Positions 1-5,868 of a DNA stretch of 5,868 nt are shown in pieces. The position numbers and the translations under genes were made by a program. The stretch is taken from positions 6,421,410 through 6,427,277 of the forward strand of contig CP070627.1 in NCBI GenBank assembly GCA_020355945.1, written 5' to 3'. Source of the DNA: Candidatus Aminicenantota bacterium (GTDB lineage Bacteria > Acidobacteriota > Aminicenantia > UBA2199). Below the pieces are notes generated by a model. The model had not been told where the DNA came from, made no database searches, and saw nothing but the letters and a program-made list of their open reading frames with translations. How positions within the stretch are numbered: position 1 is the stretch's first letter; each line of letters opens with the position of its first letter.

Positions 1-68
1 GAATGGCGCGCCGCTGTACAAGAATTCAAATCGATCGCACGGGTGTAGATAATAGAACGGACTTAAAG

Positions 69-791
69 ATGAAAAAAACTTCACCTGTATTCGGATTCAA
101 TGAAAATGAAATGGCAGACGCCTTCCAGGGACTGCTGTCGTCCCCGAATGGCCTCCCCGGGATTGGAGCTTTTGACAGGATATATCGTGAAATCGATTGC
201 CGCCAGGGGCGGCCTGACTTTATAACTTTGAGGAAAAAAGGCAGTTCCACCGAGCTGAATTCCTATGAACATGTCGGATTGGTGGGTTCTTATCTTTTAT
301 CGCTGCTGAAACCGGCAGCCCCGCGTACTTTACAATATTTGCTTAAAGAAGCTGAATACTCCACCTCTTCAGTCAAGAGGTCCCTGGCCTTCCTGGGAAA
401 ATCGGGGTTTATCGAACAGACCCCGAAGGGTTCGTATGTTCTTGGCAGCGCTGCAGAACTTTTGAAACCCGAAGTATGGGCTTTTGAACTCAAACTGAGT
501 GATAGTAAACGTGCCGTCTTTCAAGCTCAGCAGTGTAAAGCCTTTGCGGAAAGAGTTATTATTGTGGTACCTCCCAGCCAGGCAAAAAATTACAATCGTT
601 TTAGAGAATCAATGACCCGGTGGGGAATAGGTTTAGCATCTTTTGATCTGCACAGCGGTATTTTTATACTTTTGAAAAACCCCAGGAAAACCAGGCCCTT
701 TTCCAGGGGACATCGAATGTATGCCATATCACAGATGCTTGCTTCCCATGGAAAAGAGGGGAAAGCAGGAGAGGTATCTGTAACTATGTAA
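69..791 (+). CDS. Putative PD-(D/E)xK nuclease-like protein with inserted winged-helix domain
   Basis: I do not recognise a named family. With the start at 69 the protein is 240 aa. Visible: an acidic/Gly block EIDCRQGRPDFITL (about residues 41-54), then a helical stretch ending in a beta-hairpin (GFIEQTPKGSYVLG) that reads as a winged helix-turn-helix (about 65-127), then AFELKLSDSKRAVFQAQQ (about 138-154), then a strand VIIVVPP. The E...GRPD / ExK / downstream QA pattern followed by a hydrophobic strand is that of PD-(D/E)xK restriction-endonuclease-like folds (candidate residues E41, D50, E140, K142, Q152). The winged helix would be inserted between the metal-binding Asp and the ExK. It could be a DNA-binding nuclease or an inactive regulator built on this fold. 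An ATG at 3 is also in frame, but its 22 extra residues look non-coding (basic, no homology feel), so I prefer 69. The ribosome binding site is weak. The gene is G+C-richer than the next two genes and ends 43 bases before the DUF4062 gene, same strand. Fold call is inference; confidence in a real gene is high. Confidence 0.75.
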   Translation: MKKTSPVFGFNENEMADAFQGLLSSPNGLPGIGAFDRIYREIDCRQGRPDFITLRKKGSSTELNSYEHVGLVGSYLLSLLKPAAPRTLQYLLKEAEYSTSSVKRSLAFLGKSGFIEQTPKGSYVLGSAAELLKPEVWAFELKLSDSKRAVFQAQQCKAFAERVIIVVPPSQAKNYNRFRESMTRWGIGLASFDLHSGIFILLKNPRKTRPFSRGHRMYAISQMLASHGKEGKAGEVSVTM

Positions 792-820
792 GCTATTCAC
801 ATTATAGAAAGGCAATAAAT

Positions 821-824
821 GGAG
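821..824 (+). promoter_or_regulatory. Ribosome binding site of the DUF4062 gene
   Basis: GGAG lies 10 bases before the ATG at 835 and 4 bases before an in-frame GTG at 829. The GTG start would add only Met-Phe. The spacing of 4 is too tight and 10 is at the long end, so ATG 835 is preferred, without certainty. An ATG at 819 is out of frame and runs to a stop within about 25 codons. Confidence 0.5.
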
Positions 825-834
825 AAAAGTGTTT

Positions 835-1452
835 ATGGAAGATATAAAGGAAATAAAGGTCTTTTTATCGTGCCCGGGGGACCTTAAAGATATTTTACCT
901 GTTGTTGATGAATTTTTGGATGAGGAAAACATCTTTTTAGAAAAAAATCATAAAATTCGGCTAGAATTGGAGCATTGGAAAAAGAATGTTTATCTGGGCA
1001 AAGGGAATCCTAGAGTTCAGGATAGGATAAACGAGCGTTTGGTTTCATTTTGTGATATTTATATTGGCGTTTTATGGACAAGGTTTGGCATGCCCCCGGG
1101 GGTAAGGGAAGATGCAATCACATATGACTCCGGAACAGAGGAAGAATTTTTTGCCGCGCTGCATTTAAAAAAAGAGGTATGGTTCTTTTTTTGCGATATT
1201 CCTATAAGTCCCTCGGACATAGACCCAAAACAGTTAGAGAATGTAAATAAATTCAAAAAACGTTTACAAGAGTTGAATATTGAATACGGCAATTTCACTG
1301 AAAAAAAGCAATTTCGAAGGATGCTGAAATCGAATTTAAGTAATTGGTTTGATAAACAACGAATAATTCCGACAGAAGATATGGCTCAAGATAATCAATT
1401 GCCAACAATACCAACAATTGAAGATTTTAAGAAGTTCAACAAAGGATTTTAA
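835..1452 (+). CDS. DUF4062 (TIR-like) domain protein, putative effector
   Basis: Encodes 205 aa from ATG 835. The N-terminal about 170 residues match the DUF4062 pattern: a first strand and turn KVFLSCPGDLKD (8-19), a WKK segment followed by a polar PRVQDRINERL helix (59-69), the strand CDIYIGVLWTRFG (73-85), SGTEEEFFAA (99-108), the hydrophobic strand VWFFFCDIP (115-123), then a C-terminal helical part with FKKRLQEL and QFRRML. DUF4062 is regarded as a TIR/SLOG-like Rossmannoid domain often joined to NACHT/STAND NTPases, including animal NWD1-type proteins. The Glu residues in SGTEEEF are candidates for an active site by analogy with TIR NADases; this is inference. A polar tail (about 175-205) ends in IPTIEDFKKFNKGF and could be a linker or docking segment. 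There is no signal peptide or membrane segment, so it is likely cytoplasmic. The stop is 2 bases before the NTPase start, so the two are almost certainly one operon. A catalytically inactive adaptor role is the main alternative. Confidence 0.88.
   Translation: MEDIKEIKVFLSCPGDLKDILPVVDEFLDEENIFLEKNHKIRLELEHWKKNVYLGKGNPRVQDRINERLVSFCDIYIGVLWTRFGMPPGVREDAITYDSGTEEEFFAALHLKKEVWFFFCDIPISPSDIDPKQLENVNKFKKRLQELNIEYGNFTEKKQFRRMLKSNLSNWFDKQRIIPTEDMAQDNQLPTIPTIEDFKKFNKGF
1441..1446 (+). promoter_or_regulatory. Ribosome binding site of the NTPase gene, inside the preceding gene
   Basis: AAAGGA lies in the last codons of the DUF4062 gene, 8 bases before ATG 1455. Together with the 2-base gap between stop (TAA 1450-1452) and start, it supports translational coupling. 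It also argues that the two genes are genuinely separate and not one gene split by a sequencing error. Confidence 0.65.
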
Positions 1453-1454
1453 CC

Positions 1455-4400
1455 ATGGGCAGAAGTATTTTAGAAGAAGAATATCCTTTTAAAGGTGTTA
1501 AAGAGATTATCGAAGAATCCCTAAGAACGAAAGATAAGGGGAAAATTTTATTAATTATAGGAGAGCCTGGGAGTGGGAAGAGTGTATTCATGAATCAGTT
1601 GTATGATGAATTAGCATGTAAGGAGAGTTATTTAACGGCAATCGATGCTGCCTACTTGAATGAGAATGATTCCCCGCAAGAAGTTTATTCTCTCTTTGAA
1701 AAGGTGAAATTACAGGAAAAGCCAAAAATTTTAATATTGGATTCACTTGATGTGTTGGCCTATAGTCGTAGGATTGAATTGCATCAATGGTTAAGCTGTA
1801 TAGACAAACTCAAAAAATTTAACGATATGACGGTTATCTGTGCTTCACGAAGCTTTGAAGCAGAACATTTATACCCGATGAATAGGCAAGAATGGTCGCA
1901 AAAGTACTTTATGGAGCAGTTGCCCGCTGAATTTATCAAAGAAATTCTCAAGAAAATAGATTACAATTTCGATAACCTCTCCGAAAAAATGCTTGAATTT
2001 TTAAAATCTCCCATCCACTTAAAAATCGCAGCCGATATTATAAAGAAAGGAGAGGATATCAAGGATATTTCATCTCTTCATGAGTTATACAATCGGTTAT
2101 GTGAGGTACTTGAGGTTTCTTCAGTAGAATATCAAATTTTGATTTCTTTAACTGAATTAATGATAAATGATAAGACAGTACATCTTGCCTATACCTTAAT
2201 TAGCACCCAACTCCTACAGGAATTAAGAGCTTTGGAGAGACCTGGAATTATGGGCCTTATCCGGATTGATGAAAAACGTCAACAGGTAAGTTTTTATCAC
2301 CAAACGCTTATAGACTTTTTTTCTGCGTTAAGGGTTTTAAGAGAAGGTGAAACAATTAAAGAATTTGTCTTAAAGCATAAACAGAGTCTCTTTATAAGAC
2401 CTGTAATCAGACACATTCTGTCTTTGTTGAGAATACAATCAGAAGATAAACTCTTAAGGCAATTAAATGAAGTGTTTGACGAAAAGGTACAAAACAGGCA
2501 GATTGGATTTACTGGCGAGACAACACCTGTCAAGATGCATATTAAAACCTCAATAATAACCAATGTGGCTTCCTGGAAAGACCCAGGTTCCAATGAGGGG
2601 AAATTCATTTTGAATCTTTTTAGGCATAGAGAATATGGGCAAACCATGGCAGTGCAATTTTTCAAGGGCATTCCTTGTGCAGGGTGGTTTGATGTTTTGA
2701 AGGATATTTATATTTGTCCTATCTTAAAAGAAAGAAATAGCTCTAATATTGAGTTCAGGTTGATCCTATCGTTTTTGGAGAATATAGTGGCTGATAGAAC
2801 ACCTGAAGTACTGGACATTTATTTTATGTTATTAGGAAAAAAGGATGACCGTCAATTGGAATTCTTTTCTTATGGCTTAGCTGAAAAACTTTTTAAGTTA
2901 GATTTGGCAGGTCCGTTGATCGAAAAGTATGAAAGATTTCTAGAGCTAATCGTAAGAGAAAAAATTATCAGCCTGGATTATTCGATAAGCCAAATTTGCA
3001 GGATGTTAAGTAAAAACGATCCCATAAAAGGGTTAAGGTTGTATATAGATGTACTTTTCATGTATTTTAGGGGAAAGGATGACAGTTATTGGATATCTCC
3101 CGACATACTTGAGCAAACATTTCAGGAAGTAATACCACCGTTGTTTAAAAGAATCCCATTCCAGGTTCTAATAGATCTTTCAAATTTTTTTGAAAAAATT
3201 TTATCTGGAGGTAATTCATCTGAAAATCTTTTACTTGATTCGCCGGAAATCCTTTTATTCTCTGAAATCGCCCAACGATACGGTATCAAAGGAATTTATG
3301 ATTGGTACAAAGATAGGGTATTGGATTTCTGTTCGAAATTAAACGAAGAATCCAAAAAAGTGATAGTGGAATTAGAACGAAGCATTTGGGAAACCCAAAT
3401 ACAATTGTCAATGCTGTGTAAATTTCGGAATGCCGCTCATTTTAAAACAGAGATATTGCAGTTTGTGGATCAAATCTTGATGAGCGATCTTGAAGATAAA
3501 TCGCAGTATGAGAAGCATGAACTATTTCTAAGAGCTATTGAAGTAATTTTTCCTCATCTCTCCCAGCAAAAAAGAGAAGCAATTACCGACTCTATAATTC
3601 ATTTGGAATTAGGAGATAAATTGCTTATTCGAGTTTGGATTTGGAAACCACTGAATCATATTCCCCAGCAGTTTCACAATAATATTATTACAGAAAAAAC
3701 AAGACAACTCCGTGAAAATTATGATTTCGAGGAAAATTATAAATATACTCCTCCAATAGTTTCTACTGGAGTACAAGCTGCCCGTTCACCTAAATCGAAA
3801 GAAGAATTGAGTGCCTTAGAACCCGATGATCTGTACAATTTTCTAATCGAGAATAATGAGCTTGAATCGAATTGGGATGTTGAGGAGAATAAATTTTTTG
3901 GAGGAGTTGCATTACTTTCAAGAGAGGTAGGCTCATTATTTGTAGAAGATTTTGATCGATATGGAAGCATAGTCGAAAAATTATCCGGTGATGAGAAGAA
4001 TGATATATATATTGCGAGATTTTTTTCGGCTTTAAATGAAAAAGGAATTGCGGATGATAAATTTGACTTTGCAATTGATTTGATTTTGAATATCTATCAT
4101 AGAGAGGATATTCAACTGGCGATTGTAAGATTCCTGGAAAAGAATGTGGGTTCTATAAAAAAGAATCAATTGCCTAAATTGAAAGAGGTATTATTATCTC
4201 TATCTGAAGCTCAAGATCCAATAGAGGATAAATTTTTTGAGTACAGAAAGCAAGGCTGCTCTAATGACGCTTTAACAGAAGGGTTTAATTCTGTCCGGGG
4301 GAAACTTGCACAACTAAGTATTTTGATCCTGGAAAAATTTAAGGAAAATTTTTTGATTGAAATATTGGACAAACTTTCTAAAGACAAAACAATTAGTGTC

Positions 4401-5207
4401 AGAGCTTCTCTTACTGCATTTTTGCCTTCTACAATCAATGTATTGGGATGGGAGAGGTCTTTTGGATTATTCTTGAAGGCGTTTGAAAAAGGCGCTGAAG
4501 AATACAGCGATTTAATCACTAAATTCTTAGGATATACCCCAAGGGAGAACATCGGCAGCCTGGAAGAAATTCTCGAAAAAATGTGGAAGGAAAGGACAGG
4601 GAATCTAGGGAAAGCATACGCAATTCTTGTTACTATCTTCTATTTTAGAGAATTCTATCCAATGGAAAAAGTTATAGAAGCAATGATTGACAAGAAATTG
4701 ACAGAAGAAGGAAAAAAAGAAAGCTCAAGGTTGTTATTAAGGCAGTTGGAGTTCAAAGAAAATGTGGATAAATCATTGAGGGTCATTAATAAATTGCTAG
4801 AATTGAAAAAGTACACAGCGATTGATTGGGAATATATGTTCCTGATGGCAAGACCGGAGGATTTTCCTAAAGTGAAACAATTTATTTTAGAGATGATTAA
4901 TAACCCGGATATCTGGGGGCCTCGAGGTCTTTACCAGATGCTGGAATACCTGGAAAAGAGTTTGTTAATTTCTCCCCTTGAAGTTTTTGAATTGCTTGAA
5001 AAGATGGTCCTGAAAATGAATAAAAGTATTTGGGAAAACGAGAATCTTCATTGGATTAATTCTTCAAAAGCCCCGTTAAATATAATAAATACTGTTTTTG
5101 AATGCTTTCCTGAAAAAGAAGATAGGGCAATGAAAGTTTTAGACAGATTAATAGAGCTTAACGTGAGTGGAGTGGATCATTACCTACACTCATTGGATAG
5201 AATTTGA
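1455..5207 (+). CDS. Large STAND/NACHT-like P-loop NTPase with long helical C-terminal region
   Basis: Encodes 1250 aa. The N-terminal NTPase begins almost at once: PFKG near residue 11-14, Walker A GEPGSGKS (36-43), Walker B ILILDSLDVL (92-101), and a sensor-1-like strand TVICASRSF (126-134, R132). Next come a helical lid with LKSPIHLKIA, in the place of the conserved Pro motif of STAND proteins, and a winged-helix-like part with SFYHQTLIDFFSALRVL (279-295). That H-Q-T...D-(F/Y)-F motif is familiar from large bacterial STAND ATPases. About residues 330-1250 are nearly all amphipathic helices, reading as degenerate HEAT/TPR-like solenoid. A more conserved block includes SPKSKEEL (778-785) and a GG at 816-817. 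In known STAND immune proteins the NTPase is an oligomerising switch and the C-terminus senses ligand; I infer the same here, with the DUF4062 protein as effector in trans. No membrane segment. A-T rich compared with both flanks. The exact ligand cannot be read. The Walker B lacks the usual second terminal acid (DSLDV where NACHT often has DE). Confidence 0.88.
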   Translation: MGRSILEEEYPFKGVKEIIEESLRTKDKGKILLIIGEPGSGKSVFMNQLYDELACKESYLTAIDAAYLNENDSPQEVYSLFEKVKLQEKPKILILDSLDVLAYSRRIELHQWLSCIDKLKKFNDMTVICASRSFEAEHLYPMNRQEWSQKYFMEQLPAEFIKEILKKIDYNFDNLSEKMLEFLKSPIHLKIAADIIKKGEDIKDISSLHELYNRLCEVLEVSSVEYQILISLTELMINDKTVHLAYTLISTQLLQELRALERPGIMGLIRIDEKRQQVSFYHQTLIDFFSALRVLREGETIKEFVLKHKQSLFIRPVIRHILSLLRIQSEDKLLRQLNEVFDEKVQNRQIGFTGETTPVKMHIKTSIITNVASWKDPGSNEGKFILNLFRHREYGQTMAVQFFKGIPCAGWFDVLKDIYICPILKERNSSNIEFRLILSFLENIVADRTPEVLDIYFMLLGKKDDRQLEFFSYGLAEKLFKLDLAGPLIEKYERFLELIVREKIISLDYSISQICRMLSKNDPIKGLRLYIDVLFMYFRGKDDSYWISPDILEQTFQEVIPPLFKRIPFQVLIDLSNFFEKILSGGNSSENLLLDSPEILLFSEIAQRYGIKGIYDWYKDRVLDFCSKLNEESKKVIVELERSIWETQIQLSMLCKFRNAAHFKTEILQFVDQILMSDLEDKSQYEKHELFLRAIEVIFPHLSQQKREAITDSIIHLELGDKLLIRVWIWKPLNHIPQQFHNNIITEKTRQLRENYDFEENYKYTPPIVSTGVQAARSPKSKEELSALEPDDLYNFLIENNELESNWDVEENKFFGGVALLSREVGSLFVEDFDRYGSIVEKLSGDEKNDIYIARFFSALNEKGIADDKFDFAIDLILNIYHREDIQLAIVRFLEKNVGSIKKNQLPKLKEVLLSLSEAQDPIEDKFFEYRKQGCSNDALTEGFNSVRGKLAQLSILILEKFKENFLIEILDKLSKDKTISVRASLTAFLPSTINVLGWERSFGLFLKAFEKGAEEYSDLITKFLGYTPRENIGSLEEILEKMWKERTGNLGKAYAILVTIFYFREFYPMEKVIEAMIDKKLTEEGKKESSRLLLRQLEFKENVDKSLRVINKLLELKKYTAIDWEYMFLMARPEDFPKVKQFILEMINNPDIWGPRGLYQMLEYLEKSLLISPLEVFELLEKMVLKMNKSIWENENLHWINSSKAPLNIINTVFECFPEKEDRAMKVLDRLIELNVSGVDHYLHSLDRI

Positions 5208-5268
5208 TATAAATGTAGTGGCTTTCGCGGCTCCATGTTTTTATGTACAAAGAAATGCTAATTTGCCT

Positions 5269-5862
5269 TTAATTTTTGTCTTTTACACAGCGGATATGGA
5301 GCCTGGCTTCTTTGAAGGCGGGATGTTTAACCCATTCTCCTTTATCATTAATACCCATACGGTAGACCTGGTCGTCATTGACAACAGTTGAGCTCCAAAA
5401 CATGGCGGATTTATCCAGGTTGAGGTAATCACCCTTGAAATCCGATCCCCCGCTTAAATAGGCATTAAATCCTGTGGGGCCGCCCACACGTATCATTTCT
5501 GCGACTTTTTGTTCGCCGCCCAGTGTTTTTACCAATTCCTCCCATTCAGCCTCAGAAGGAATATGCCAACCTCCAGGTGTAATGCCCAGGTCATGTTCTC
5601 CAGTGGACTCCGCCGTGATCACTTCCCAGGTATACAATCTGCCGTATTTTTCACAATAGCTTTCATCATCTTTGTAGCAATAGGTCCTTATGGGATGGCC
5701 GCTGCGGTTTTTGGTTACCCGTAAATTTTCTGCCATCCACCATTGTTCGCCGATCTTTACTGTTTTGTACACATTGCCGTTAATATCCAATAATGCACCG
5801 GTTTGCGGTTTTTTGCTGTCGGCTGCGATAAACAAAAGAACCATTAAAGCCATTCCAAACAC
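5269..5862 (-). CDS. Exported FISUMP-domain protein, probably 5'-partial at window edge
   Basis: 197 aa from an in-frame GTG at 5862; ATGs at 5853 and 5844 are alternatives. The frame is still open to the window edge and the first visible residues are already hydrophobic (FGMALMVLLFIAA), so I think the basic start of a signal peptide lies just outside. No lipobox Cys is seen, so a secreted or periplasmic protein is more likely than a lipoprotein. The rest is a single Fibrobacter succinogenes major paralogous domain (TIGR02145/Fib_succ_major): GNVYKTVKIGEQWWMAENL (29-47), YGRLYTW (73-79), GGWHIPSEAEWEEL (97-110), GFNAYLSGG (131-139), FWSST (155-159), and the closing IRCVKD (190-195). The biochemical role of this domain is not established; such proteins are surface or secreted and often occur as many paralogues. 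The gene converges on the NTPase with 61 bases between stops and has G+C near 47% in sampled lines, unlike the NTPase. It is probably unrelated to the upstream module. Family call is firm, function unknown. Confidence 0.9.
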   Translation of the reverse strand: MFGMALMVLLFIAADSKKPQTGALLDINGNVYKTVKIGEQWWMAENLRVTKNRSGHPIRTYCYKDDESYCEKYGRLYTWEVITAESTGEHDLGITPGGWHIPSEAEWEELVKTLGGEQKVAEMIRVGGPTGFNAYLSGGSDFKGDYLNLDKSAMFWSSTVVNDDQVYRMGINDKGEWVKHPAFKEARLHIRCVKDKN

Positions 5863-5868
5863 AAATGT

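Noticed and set aside
685..704. Inverted repeat GGAAAA / TTTTCC with an 8-base loop
   Set aside because: It is a 6-bp stem of low stability inside a coding region and well before the stop, so it is probably chance.
779..818. Possible promoter ahead of the DUF4062 gene (TTCACA 796-801 with AATAAA 813-818, or TGTAAC with TTATAG)
   Set aside because: The first pair has a spacing of only 11 bases and the second matches consensus poorly; neither can be supported in an AT-rich gap.
873..1102. Two C/G runs in the AT-rich DUF4062 gene: CCCGGGGG (873-880) and the palindrome CCCCCGGGGG (1093-1102)
   Set aside because: They encode the CPGD and MPPG turns and need no other explanation; only two copies.
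2297..2671. 124-codon open frame on the minus strand within the NTPase gene, and a similar 113-codon one at 4211-4552
   Set aside because: Both lie antisense to a long gene with clear domain motifs; their translations have no recognisable domain and no ribosome binding site was noted.
5208..5268. Possible bidirectional terminator between the convergent NTPase and FISUMP genes
   Set aside because: Only very short complementary stretches (3-4 bases) are present and no G+C-rich stem followed by a T run on either strand, so no terminator is called.
5167..5391. Plus-strand 74-codon open frame overlapping the NTPase end and the antisense of the FISUMP gene
   Set aside because: It overlaps two well-supported genes and its translation shows no domain.

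Overview
The window looks like bacterial (or possibly archaeal) chromosomal DNA from an uncultured or less-studied lineage. The best taxonomic hint is the minus-strand gene at the right end, which encodes a FISUMP (Fibrobacter succinogenes major paralogous) domain. That domain is common in Fibrobacterota, Bacteroidota and several related candidate phyla. The purine-rich ribosome binding sites ahead of the two central genes are Shine-Dalgarno-like, which fits typical Bacteroidota less well. The lineage is therefore a guess.

Layout, left to right: (1) 69-791 (+) is a protein of about 240 aa that reads as a PD-(D/E)xK nuclease-like fold split by an inserted winged-helix domain. (2) 835-1452 (+) is a 205-aa DUF4062 (TIR-like) protein. 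(3) 1455-5207 (+) starts 2 bases later and encodes a 1250-aa STAND/NACHT-like P-loop NTPase with a very long helical C-terminal region. (4) 5269-5862 (-) is convergent and encodes an exported FISUMP-domain protein whose true start probably lies beyond the right edge.

The core of interest is the pair DUF4062 + STAND NTPase. DUF4062 domains are usually found at the N-terminus of large NTPases (in animals, NWD1-type NACHT proteins). Here the presumed effector and the presumed sensor/switch are separate, translationally coupled genes. By analogy with bacterial STAND immune proteins (Avs, bNACHT), I infer a two-gene conflict or antiphage module: the long C-terminal region would sense a ligand, the NTPase would oligomerise, and the DUF4062 protein would act as effector. 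The sequence does not prove this. The pair is clearly AT-richer (about 27-37% G+C in hand-counted lines) than both flanking genes (about 42-62%), which fits a transferred cassette inserted into a more GC-balanced background. The nuclease-like gene just upstream may be an unrelated neighbour or a third component. No tRNA, rRNA, CRISPR array, insertion sequence or convincing terminator was seen.
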